Of a DNA stretch of 64,000 nucleotides, positions 18,105 to 25,099 are shown piece after piece. A program made the translations under genes and the position numbers. The stretch is from Rhodoferax_B ferrireducens_A (GTDB taxonomy: Bacteria > Pseudomonadota > Gammaproteobacteria > Burkholderiales > Burkholderiaceae_C): the NCBI RefSeq assembly GCF_031458075.1, contig NZ_JAVDXT010000001.1, forward strand, positions 1,736,001 to 1,800,000, in the 5' to 3' direction. The notes beneath the pieces are model-generated. The model searched no databases and was not told where the DNA came from. It was given only the letters and a program-made list of their open reading frames with translations. The first letter of the stretch is position 1, and each line of letters begins with the position of its first letter.

Positions 18105-19396
18105 TCCGCGGTCTGTATTCCCTGTGCCTATGGCTGGCCAGCCCGCTGCTGCGCCGCAAGCTGCGTAGGCGCGCGTTGGCCGAGCCCGGCTACGGCGTGG
18201 CGGTGCCCGAGCGCTTCGGCCATTACACCCAGCCGCCCAGCCATGGCTGGGTGTGGATCCATGCGGTATCGCTGGGCGAAACCCGGGCCGCGGCGATCCT
18301 GCTGGCGGCCTTGCGCCGCGCCATGCCCGACATGCGCCTGCTGCTGACCCACGGCACGGCCACCGGTAGGGCCGAGGGCCAGTCGCTGCTGCGCGCCGGC
18401 GATGTGCAGGTCTGGCAGCCTTGGGACACGCCGGGTGCGGTGCAGCGCTTTGTGCGGCATTTCCAGCCGCGCATCGGCATCCTGATGGAAACCGAAATCT
18501 GGCCGAATCTGCTGGCGGCTTGCCAGGCGGCCGGCATTCCGGTGGCGCTGGCGAATGCGCGGCTCAGCCCCAAATCTTTGCGCCAGGCACAGCGCCTGTC
18601 GGCCCTGTCCTGGCCGGCCTATGGCGCGCTCAGCGCGGTATGGGCGCAAACCGAGGCCGATGCGCAGCGCCTGTTGCAAGCCGGCACCCGGCCGCCGCAG
18701 GTGCTGGGCAATCTGAAGTTCGACGCCTCGCCGAATCCGGCCCAGCTGGTCACCGGCCGGGCCTGGCGGCATGGTGCGGGCCGCCCGGTGGTGCTGCTGG
18801 CCAGCGCCCGCGAGGGCGAAGAGCTGATGCTGCTCAGCTATTTACAGTCTTTTAGGGCTGTAGCGCAGCAAACACCTGCGCCAGCAGCTATGGAAATAGG
18901 AGCAATGGATGTGCAGTGGCTAATCGTGCCACGCCATCCGCAGCGCTTCGATGCGGTGGCTGAGCTGGTGCAGGCCCAGGGCTTCAGCCTGTCGCGGCGC
19001 AGCAACTGGGTGGATGCACCAGATCAGGCTGATGTCTGGCTCGGCGATTCGCTGGGCGAGATGGCGCTGTACTACGGCCTGGCGGATCTGGCCTTGCTGG
19101 GGGGCAGCTTTGAGCCCCTGGGCGGGCAGAACCTGATCGAAGCCGCGGCCTGCGGCTGCGCGATGGTGATGGGGCCGTCGACCTTCAATTTTGCCGAGGC
19201 GGCCGATCTGGCCGAAGCTGCGGGCGCCGCCTGCCGGGTGGCCGGCATGCCCGAAGCCGTGGCCCAGGCCCTGGCCTGGCTGAACGCACCGCACGTACTC
19301 GCTTCCGCCGCCGCCGCTGGGCCGGAGTTTGCCGGCGCCCACCGCGGTGCGGCCCAGAAGACCGCGGCCGCCGTGCAGGCCCTGCTGGCGGCCTAA
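18101..19396 (+). CDS. waaA: 3-deoxy-D-manno-octulosonic acid (Kdo) transferase WaaA
   Basis: 431 residues, GT30. It adds Kdo to lipid IVA in lipid A-core synthesis. It starts with a membrane-anchoring helix (GLYSLCLWLASPLL), then WIHAVSLGETRAA with the catalytic Glu, ETEIWPNLLAACQAAGIPVALANARLS, and the C-terminal GGSFEPLGGQNLIEAAACGC donor site. TTG 18101 is chosen because it overlaps the preceding TGA (TTGA) and gives the family length; no in-frame ATG fits. Residues about 247-268 are coded by a copy of the interspersed repeat (18838-18901), an extra in-frame segment in the domain linker region. Confidence 0.9.
   Translation: MIRGLYSLCLWLASPLLRRKLRRRALAEPGYGVAVPERFGHYTQPPSHGWVWIHAVSLGETRAAAILLAALRRAMPDMRLLLTHGTATGRAEGQSLLRAGDVQVWQPWDTPGAVQRFVRHFQPRIGILMETEIWPNLLAACQAAGIPVALANARLSPKSLRQAQRLSALSWPAYGALSAVWAQTEADAQRLLQAGTRPPQVLGNLKFDASPNPAQLVTGRAWRHGAGRPVVLLASAREGEELMLLSYLQSFRAVAQQTPAPAAMEIGAMDVQWLIVPRHPQRFDAVAELVQAQGFSLSRRSNWVDAPDQADVWLGDSLGEMALYYGLADLALLGGSFEPLGGQNLIEAAACGCAMVMGPSTFNFAEAADLAEAAGAACRVAGMPEAVAQALAWLNAPHVLASAAAAGPEFAGAHRGAAQKTAAAVQALLAA
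18838..18901 (-). repeat. Interspersed repeat inside waaA
   Basis: On the minus strand: TTTCCATAGCTGCTGGCGCA, then GGTGTTTGCTGCGCTACAGC, then CCTAAAAGACTGTAAATAG. This is a nearly complete copy and matches the intergenic copy at 30924-30988 along most of its length. waaA reads through it on the plus strand, giving YLQSFRAVAQQTPAPAAMEI in frame. Confidence 0.8.
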
Positions 19397-19403
19397 ATCG
19401 CGT

Positions 19404-20726
19404 TTACTGCGGTTGCAGCAAGGTGTTGACCGACTGCAGGTCTTCGGGCTTCAGGCTGCCGCTGGCCTGGCGCAGCTTGAGGCCGCCGACCAGCACGTCG
19501 TAGCGGGCCTTGGCCAGGTCGCGCTTGGTCTGGAACAGCTGGCTTTGCGAATTCAGCACGTCGATATTGATGCGCACGCCCACCTGGTAGCCCAGCTTGT
19601 TGGCGTCCAGCGCGATCTGGCTCGAGGTCTCGGCGGCTTCCAGCGCCTGCACCTGGCCGAGCCCCGACAGCACGCCGTAGAAGGCGGTGCGGGTGGCCTG
19701 GGCCACGCTGCGGCGCGCGGCGTCCAGGTCGGCCTGGGCCTTGTCTTCCAGCGACAGGGTTTCGCGGATGCGGTTCTGCACCGAGAAGCCGGCAAATATG
19801 GGGATGTTCAGGCTCAGCCCGACCACGGTGCTGTTGTTGCGCGAGCCGTTCGGCAGGCTGGAGGTGCCGTTCGGGTAGCGATTCACGTTGTAGCCGGCGG
19901 TCAGGTCCAGGGTCGGCAGGTTGCCGGCCTTGGCTTTCTGGGTTTCCAGGCGCGCTACTTCCAGCGCGATCTGGGCCTGCTGCACATTCGGGCTGGCATC
20001 GGCCTGGCGTTCCCAGCTGGAGATGTCGGCCGGCTGCAGGCTGGGCAGCAGTACCGGTTGCGCCAGCGGCGCGGGCTGGGCGTTTACCTTGCTGACCAGG
20101 GTGTCGAGCGCCAGGCGTTTGACCAGCACATCGTTTTCGGCGGCGATTTCCTGGGCCCGCACCAGGTCGAAGCGCGCCTGGGCTTCGCGGGTATCGGTGA
20201 TGGTGGAGGTGCCGACTTCGAAGTTGCGCTTGGCCGAGGACAGTTGCTCATTGACGGCAGTCTTCTGGGCCCGCACAAAGGTCAGGGTGTCGGTGGCGGC
20301 CAGCACGTCGAAATAGGCCTGGGCCACGCGCACCACCAGGTCTTGTTCGGCGACCTGCAGCTGGGCGGTGGCGACATCCACGCTCTTCTTGCCCTGCTCG
20401 TAGGCGATGCGGTTGGCCGGCCGGTACAGCGGCTGCGAGCCGCTGAGGGTGGCGGTCTGGGTGGTGTAGTCCTTGTCGATGGTCGGGTTGCTGCCGTCCA
20501 GCATATTGCGGTTCAGCCCGGCCGACAGGCCTACGCTGGGCAGGATGCCGGCCTTGGCCTGGGCGGCCTTGGCCAGGTTGGCGTCGTACTGGGCCTTGGC
20601 CGACTGGTAGGTCGCATCCGTGGCACGCGCCGCGTCGTACAGCTCCAGCAGGCTTTGCGCATGGGCCGTGCCCGCACAGGCGGCAGCCACGGCCAGAGCG
20701 AGAGATGCGAGCGGGAAACGTTGCAT
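19404..20726 (-). CDS. tolC: TolC family outer membrane efflux channel
   Basis: 440 residues. The signal peptide is MQRFPLASLALAVAAACAGTAHA, then QSLLELYDAARATDATYQSA, the standard TolC opening. Two OEP repeats of long amphipathic helices follow, ending LRQASGSLKPEDLQSVNTLL. As a trimer it forms the outer-membrane and periplasmic exit duct for type I secretion and RND/MFS efflux. ATG 20726 is preferred to the ATG six bases upstream because AAGGA then sits at proper spacing. It is the last gene of a PIMT-rhodanese-tolC run and converges on waaA with a 7-base gap. Confidence 0.94.
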   Translation of the reverse strand: MQRFPLASLALAVAAACAGTAHAQSLLELYDAARATDATYQSAKAQYDANLAKAAQAKAGILPSVGLSAGLNRNMLDGSNPTIDKDYTTQTATLSGSQPLYRPANRIAYEQGKKSVDVATAQLQVAEQDLVVRVAQAYFDVLAATDTLTFVRAQKTAVNEQLSSAKRNFEVGTSTITDTREAQARFDLVRAQEIAAENDVLVKRLALDTLVSKVNAQPAPLAQPVLLPSLQPADISSWERQADASPNVQQAQIALEVARLETQKAKAGNLPTLDLTAGYNVNRYPNGTSSLPNGSRNNSTVVGLSLNIPIFAGFSVQNRIRETLSLEDKAQADLDAARRSVAQATRTAFYGVLSGLGQVQALEAAETSSQIALDANKLGYQVGVRINIDVLNSQSQLFQTKRDLAKARYDVLVGGLKLRQASGSLKPEDLQSVNTLLQPQ

Positions 20727-20801
20727 GGTCATCCTTGAATTTCTGTCGGGTGTCTGTCGGTCCGGCGGGCACACGCCGCGGTCACGGGGTGTAAGGTGGG
20801 A

Positions 20802-21134
20802 TCAGTAGCGCGGCACGCCGGGGTCGCGCTGCAGCGACCAGGCGTCGATGCCGCCGGCAATGTTCACCACGTTCTCAAAGCCGTTTTGCAGCAGGAACTG
20901 GGCGACCCGCTGGCTGCGCGCGCCGTGGTGGCACAGGCAGGCGATAGGGCGCTGCGGGTCCAGCTCGGCCAGCCGGCCGGGGATCTCGTTCATGGACAGT
21001 TGCACCAGGGTGAAGCCATCGGCCTGCACGCTGGCGGCCTGCCACTCGGCGGGTTCGCGCACATCCAGTACCACGGGGTCGGTCTGGCCTTGCAGCCACT
21101 GGGGCAGGTCGGTCGGGGTGATTTGGGCGATCAT
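20802..21134 (-). CDS. Rhodanese-like sulfurtransferase
   Basis: 110 residues, a single rhodanese domain. The active-site loop CLCHHGARSQRVAQFL contains the persulfide-forming Cys (second Cys of CLCHHGARS), and VVLDVREPAEW is the CH2A motif. Size and pattern resemble GlpE/PspE-type small sulfurtransferases. It starts three bases after the PIMT-like gene stop and lies 75 bases before tolC, a gene order common in Burkholderiales. The physiological acceptor is unknown. Confidence 0.88.
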   Translation of the reverse strand: MIAQITPTDLPQWLQGQTDPVVLDVREPAEWQAASVQADGFTLVQLSMNEIPGRLAELDPQRPIACLCHHGARSQRVAQFLLQNGFENVVNIAGGIDAWSLQRDPGVPRY

Positions 21135-21137
21135 GGC

Positions 21138-21803
21138 TTAGAACGAAAACTTGGACGGTTCCGGGAAATTGACCAGGCGCGGCGCCACCGTGTCCCAGGG
21201 CTGGGTGGTGGTGTAGGCGGCCTCGCTGGCGCGGGTGATGAAATTGGCGCACATCATCGGCTGCTGGCCGACCACGGCAAACAAACGGCCACCCACCTTG
21301 AGCTGGGCCTTGATCTTCTCGGGCACCGAGGCCACCGAGCCGCTGAGCACGATTACATCAAACGGGCCGTCGGCGGCCGCACCCAGGGCGCCATCGGCAT
21401 GCCGGACTTCGACGTTGTGTACGCCGGCCGCGCGCAGGTTGTTGCGTGCCAGGCTGGCCAGTTCGGGCAGGATTTCCAGCGACAGCACGCTGTGCGCGCA
21501 GTAGCCCAGCAGCGCGGCCATGTAGCCCGAGCCGGTACCGATCTCCAGCACTTTTTCATGCTTCTGGATCTTCAGGTCCTGCAGGGTGCGGGCTTCGACC
21601 TTGGGCGACAGCATGGACTGGCCGAAGGGCAGCGGGGTTTCCATGTCGACAAAGGTGAAGGCCTGGTATTCGGCGGGCACAAATTGTTCGCGCTTGACGA
21701 CCGACAGCAGCGCCAGCACCGCGGGCTCCAGCACATCCCAGGGGCGGATTTGCTGTTCGATCATGTTGAAACGGGTTTGTTCAAGCTGGGCGGAAGTGGT
21801 CAT
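21138..21803 (-). CDS. Protein-L-isoaspartate O-methyltransferase family protein
   Basis: 221 residues with a class I SAM-dependent methyltransferase fold. Motif I is VLEIGTGSGYMAALLGYCA and post-I is SLEILPELASLARNNL. The N-terminal part FNMIEQQIRPWDVLEP...FVPAEYQAFTFVDMETPLPFGQSML is the substrate-loop region of the PCMT family. The classic GxGSQ-type active-site Ser/Thr pattern is weakly kept (GQSMLSPKV). Family members repair isoaspartyl residues, but proteins in this tolC-linked position may have another target. Confidence 0.82.
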   Translation of the reverse strand: MTTSAQLEQTRFNMIEQQIRPWDVLEPAVLALLSVVKREQFVPAEYQAFTFVDMETPLPFGQSMLSPKVEARTLQDLKIQKHEKVLEIGTGSGYMAALLGYCAHSVLSLEILPELASLARNNLRAAGVHNVEVRHADGALGAAADGPFDVIVLSGSVASVPEKIKAQLKVGGRLFAVVGQQPMMCANFITRASEAAYTTTQPWDTVAPRLVNFPEPSKFSF

Positions 21804-21898
21804 GGTGGGTCTTTGAGGTCGGAGGCAGGGTAACGTTCGATTTTAGGGGGGGAATTTTGCATGTCTGGCGGATTTGCCCAGCATTTACCTGCGCAACA

Positions 21899-22567
21899 TC
21901 ATGCCGGTGCAGGCCGTACGCGCAAGCCGTTGAGAAGAATCTGCACTTGCGCATCCAGGTAGCGCAGTGGGTCTAGCACCGACGCGGTACACGGGTGGGT
22001 GCCCACCGAATGCTTCCACATAGCCAGAAAGATCAGCGGCGCAGTCACGGCGTAGGTGGCCAGCTCCAAGTCGACGGCGGCGAATTCCCCACGGTCGACC
22101 CCGCGCTGCAGGATGCGCTGTACCAGGCTGTGGTAGGGCTGCACCACTTCGGCCTGGTAGAAGGCCGCCATTTCGGGGAAGTTTTGCGCTTCGCTGAGCA
22201 TCAGCTTGGTCATGCCCGAGGCCTGGGTATTGCCTACGCGCTCCCACCAGCTGTGCATGCCGTAGTGCAGCAGCTCGGCGCTGCTGCCGGTAAAGCTGTC
22301 GACTTCGTCGCTCCATTCATGGAAGCGGCCGGCCAGGGTTTGCCGCACCACGGCCTTGAACAGCTCGTCCTTGCTGGGGAAGTACAGGAATAGGGTGCCC
22401 TTGGACACGCCGGCGCGCTGCGCCACTTCTTCGACGCGGGTGGCGGCAAAGCCTTTTTCCACGAACAGGTCCAGCGCCGCCGCCAGCAGTTCGCTGGGGC
22501 GGGACTCCTTGCGGCGCATGCGCTTGGCCGGAGTGTCTGCTGATGGGGAAGATGAGGCGGTGGGCAT
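21899..22567 (-). CDS. TetR/AcrR family transcriptional regulator
   Basis: 222 residues. After a disordered Ser/Pro start, residues about 25-75 form the TetR helix-turn-helix (LLAAALDLFVEKGFAATRVEEVAQRAGVSKGTLFLYFPSKDELF). The C-terminal part resembles the TetR_C domain of the PA0856/AcrR-like group. ATG 22567 is chosen over an upstream in-frame ATG at 22621, since the palindrome at 22582-22603 would otherwise lie inside the coding region. Position next to tolC suggests control of efflux or envelope genes, plus autoregulation. Confidence 0.88.
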   Translation of the reverse strand: MPTASSSPSADTPAKRMRRKESRPSELLAAALDLFVEKGFAATRVEEVAQRAGVSKGTLFLYFPSKDELFKAVVRQTLAGRFHEWSDEVDSFTGSSAELLHYGMHSWWERVGNTQASGMTKLMLSEAQNFPEMAAFYQAEVVQPYHSLVQRILQRGVDRGEFAAVDLELATYAVTAPLIFLAMWKHSVGTHPCTASVLDPLRYLDAQVQILLNGLRVRPAPA

Positions 22568-22581
22568 GGTGTTACTGACTG

Positions 22582-22603
22582 ACGGGTTATTAATATAGCC
22601 CGT
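22582..22603. promoter_or_regulatory. Palindromic operator candidate upstream of the TetR gene
   Basis: Arms ACGGGTTAT and ATAGCCCGT flank a TAAT centre; the arms are complementary at eight of nine positions. It is 15 bases upstream of the regulator start, the usual place for a TetR autoregulatory operator. No second copy was noticed by eye elsewhere in the window. Confidence 0.5.
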
Positions 22604-22627
22604 GGGTGCGGCAGGCGTCAATCAAAG

Positions 22628-23401
22628 TCAGTGCCCGACCATCCGCAGGCCCAGCCATTCGCGCAGCACTTCACGGGATGCCAGCAGTCCATAGCCCGTG
22701 GGCAGCCATTCCAGCAGCTTGCGCTGCTGCGGCAAGGTGAAGCCGGTCGGCGCAGGGGTGACGGTAAAACCGGCCCGCTCAAACGCCTGCTGCGCGCGCG
22801 GCATATGCCAGGCGTGGGTCACCAGGGCGATGCGCTGCACGCCTTCGGGGGCCAGCAGGGCTTGCATATAGGCGGCGTTCTCGGCGGTATCGCGCGAGCG
22901 GTCGTCGACCCAGTGCAGCGCCAGGCCGTAGTCTTGGGTCACCAGAGCCCGGGCCATCGCGCCTTCGGACGGGGCGGCGGTGCCGCTGTTCGCCCAACCC
23001 ACGCCGCCGGCAAAGGCCAGCGGCAGTTTGGCCTGCCGGGCTAGCCACACGCCGTAGCGCAGGCGGCCTGCGGTGTCGGCCGTGGGCTGGGGCGTCGCGT
23101 ATTCGGGTGACGTGGGCCGAACCCCGCCGCCCAGCACCACCACCGCCTGCACCTGGCGCGCATGCAGCGCTGCGGCCGCTGTGGCCGGGGGCAGGGCACT
23201 GGTCTGGGGCAGCAGGGTTTGGGCCAGCCATACGGCCACCGCATTGCAGCTCAGCAGCCACAGGCTGGCCAGGCCCAGCAGGCACAGCAGGCCACCGAGT
23301 GCCCGTTTGCGCCACAGCAGGCCCAGGCCGAGCAGCAACAGCGGCGCGGCCGGCGGCATCACCAGGGCGGTGAGTACAGGTTTGAGTTCACCGGGGTACA
23401 T
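22628..23401 (-). CDS. YdcF/ElyC family DUF218 membrane protein
   Basis: 257 residues. Two N-terminal membrane helices (LKPVLTALVMPPAAPLLLLGLGLLW and ALGGLLCLLGLASLWLLS) precede a DUF218 domain. The domain contains AVVVLGGGVRPTSPEY, RLRYGVWLARQAKLPLAFAGG, DDRSRDTAENAAYM and IALVTHAWHMPRAQQAFERAGF, the last being the family hallmark. ElyC and SanA relatives affect cell-wall integrity and lipid carrier use, but the reaction is unknown. GAGGAG lies three bases before ATG 23401. An interspersed repeat is immediately upstream. Confidence 0.88.
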   Translation of the reverse strand: MYPGELKPVLTALVMPPAAPLLLLGLGLLWRKRALGGLLCLLGLASLWLLSCNAVAVWLAQTLLPQTSALPPATAAAALHARQVQAVVVLGGGVRPTSPEYATPQPTADTAGRLRYGVWLARQAKLPLAFAGGVGWANSGTAAPSEGAMARALVTQDYGLALHWVDDRSRDTAENAAYMQALLAPEGVQRIALVTHAWHMPRAQQAFERAGFTVTPAPTGFTLPQQRKLLEWLPTGYGLLASREVLREWLGLRMVGH

Positions 23402-23410
23402 ATGCTCCTC

Positions 23411-23462
23411 TATTTGTAGCTGCTGGTGTAGGCTGTATATGCGCTGATGGCCATATTGCCTG
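23411..23462 (+). repeat. Interspersed repeat upstream of the YdcF gene
   Basis: TATTTGTAGCTGCTGGTGTA, then GGCTGTATATGCGCTGATGG, then CCATATTGCC. It keeps the TAGCTGCTGG core, the TGCGCT counter-arm and the GGCCATATT end of the family. It lies in the divergent region between the YdcF gene and msrA. Confidence 0.65.
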
Positions 23463-23550
23463 TATTGTGGCAGCCGCCTATTCGATGCAGGTTTGCGTGC
23501 CGCGCAAGTGTACAAGTCCCTATTGCATAAAAAGGTGTACAAAGCAGGCT

Positions 23551-24123
23551 ATGCAAAACACGTCCCCCACGCCGTCCTCCAGCCCCGCTCCCCATGAAGT
23601 CATTACCCTGGGAGGAGGGTGTTTCTGGTGCACCGAGGCGGTGTTTGTGCAGGTGGCGGGCATCACCGATGTAGAAAGCGGCTACTGCAACGGCACCACC
23701 GCCAACCCCAGCTACGAGCAGGTCTGCAGCGGCGACACCGGCCACAACGAAGTGGTGCGGCTGGAGTTCGACCCCAGCGAAATCAGCCTGCGCGAGATTC
23801 TGGAGATTTTCTTCGTGATCCACGACCCGACCACGCTGAACCAGCAAGGCCACGATGTCGGCACCCAGTACCGCAGCGGTATCTACACCAGCACGCCCGA
23901 GCAGCTGTCGGTGGTGCAGGCGGTGCTGGCCGAGATCGCCGAGAGCAAGACCTACCGCAAACCGGTGATCACCGAAGTGCTGCCGCTGGCCAACTACTGG
24001 CCCGCCGAGGCCTACCACCAGGACTACTTTGAGAACCACCCGAACCAGGGCTATTGCCTGATGGTCGCCGCGCCCAAGGTGGAGAAGTTCCGCAAGACCT
24101 TTGCCAACCTGGTCAAGAACTAA
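23551..24123 (+). CDS. msrA: Peptide methionine-S-sulfoxide reductase MsrA
   Basis: 190 residues. MsrA reduces the S-epimer of methionine sulfoxide in proteins. The catalytic motif GGGCFWCTEAVF is intact, followed by SGYCNGTTANPSYEQVCSGDTGHNEVVRLEFDP and FFVIHDPTTLNQQGHDVGTQYRSGIY. ATG 23551 is chosen; an extension to 23467 adds a Cys-rich stretch that does not look like MsrA. The unlinked msrB at 62911 supplies the R-specific partner. Confidence 0.95.
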   Translation: MQNTSPTPSSSPAPHEVITLGGGCFWCTEAVFVQVAGITDVESGYCNGTTANPSYEQVCSGDTGHNEVVRLEFDPSEISLREILEIFFVIHDPTTLNQQGHDVGTQYRSGIYTSTPEQLSVVQAVLAEIAESKTYRKPVITEVLPLANYWPAEAYHQDYFENHPNQGYCLMVAAPKVEKFRKTFANLVKN

Positions 24124-24126
24124 GCG

Positions 24127-24180
24127 TGTTTTAGGCTTGCAGCGCAGGTAGAGCCTGCGCCAGTAGCTATTAAAACCATA
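24127..24180 (-). repeat. Interspersed repeat between msrA and the DUF2007 gene
   Basis: On the minus strand: TTTTAATAGCTACTGGCGCA, then GGCTCTACCTGCGCTGCAAG, then CCTAAAACACGC. A complete copy with paired arms CTGGCGCAGG/CCTGCGCTG and an A-rich flank. It sits directly behind the msrA stop and could act as a weak hairpin there. Confidence 0.75.
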
Positions 24181-24191
24181 GTCAGACAACC

Positions 24192-24494
24192 ATGCTGCGC
24201 CTGACCCAAGCCCCGAACCTCGCGATGGCCACGCTGTGGGCCGATGCCCTGGAGGTCGAAGGCATTGCGAGCAGCGTGCAGCGCCAGTACCTGGTGGGCG
24301 TGGCCGGTGAGTTGCCGCCTGACCAGTGCCTGCCCGAAGTATGGATACACCACGCTACCCAGGAAGCCGCAGCCCGCAAGCTGCTGTACGACCTGCAGAA
24401 CGTGCCGCAGCACCGCTGGCAGTGCGGCTGTGGCGAATTGATTGAAGGCGGCTTCGAGCAATGCTGGAGCTGTTCAGCCTGGATGCCCCGATAA
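24192..24494 (+). CDS. DUF2007 domain protein with C-terminal zinc-finger-like knuckle
   Basis: 100 residues. Residues 1-65 match the DUF2007 (putative signal-transducing) fold: RLTQAPNLAMATLWADALEVEGI, then VWIHHATQEAAARKLL. The C-terminal WQCGCGELIEGGFEQCWSCSAWMP has paired cysteines (CGC and CWSC), probably a small zinc site. Role unknown. It ends six bases before the start of the DUF938 gene, so the two are probably cotranscribed. Confidence 0.75.
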   Translation: MLRLTQAPNLAMATLWADALEVEGIASSVQRQYLVGVAGELPPDQCLPEVWIHHATQEAAARKLLYDLQNVPQHRWQCGCGELIEGGFEQCWSCSAWMPR

Positions 24495-24499
24495 AACCC

Positions 24500-25099
24500 A
24501 TGTTCACTCCCCAACACAGCCCCGCCGCCGAGCGCAATCTACCGCCCATTCTTGAAGTTTTGCAGCGCGTGCTGCCGCCCGCGGGCACGGCGCTGGAGAT
24601 CGCCAGCGGCACCGGCCAGCATGCGGCCGGTTTCGCCCAGGGTCTGCCGGGTTGGACCTGGCAGCCCAGCGATGCGCAGGATGCGGGTTTTGCCTCCATC
24701 GCCCACTGGTGTGCGCAGGCTGGGGTGGCGAATGTGCTGCCGCCGCTGGTCCTGGATGTACTGGCCAGCCCCTGGCCGTTGCTTCGCACATTCGACGCCA
24801 TCTTCTGCGCCAATATGCTGCACATCTCGCCCTGGGCCACCTGCGCCGCGCTGATGGACGGCGCGGCCCGGCATCTGGCGCCGCAGGGTTTGCTGATTAC
24901 CTATGGCCCCTACCTGGAGCGCGATGTGCCCACGGCCCTGGGCAACCTGAACTTCGACGCCAGCCTGCGCGCGCAGAACCCGGCCTGGGGCATACGCCAG
25001 CTCGACGAGGTGGTACAGCAGGCGCAGCGGGCCGGGCTGCAGTTGCGCGAACGCAACCCTATGCCGGCCAACAACTTGCTGCTGGTGTTCGGTCGCTAG
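24500..25099 (+). CDS. DUF938 SAM-dependent methyltransferase-like protein
   Basis: 199 residues, class I methyltransferase fold of the DUF938 family. HSPAAERNLPPILEVLQRVLP is the typical family start. ALEIASGTGQHAAGFAQGLPGWTWQPSD is the SAM-binding loop, and FCANMLHISPWATCAALMDGA follows. Substrate unknown. ATG 24500 gives the family start; an ATG at 24461 would overlap the DUF2007 gene. The stop shares the bases CTAG with the stop of the convergent ABC ATPase gene. Confidence 0.82.
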   Translation: MFTPQHSPAAERNLPPILEVLQRVLPPAGTALEIASGTGQHAAGFAQGLPGWTWQPSDAQDAGFASIAHWCAQAGVANVLPPLVLDVLASPWPLLRTFDAIFCANMLHISPWATCAALMDGAARHLAPQGLLITYGPYLERDVPTALGNLNFDASLRAQNPAWGIRQLDEVVQQAQRAGLQLRERNPMPANNLLLVFGR

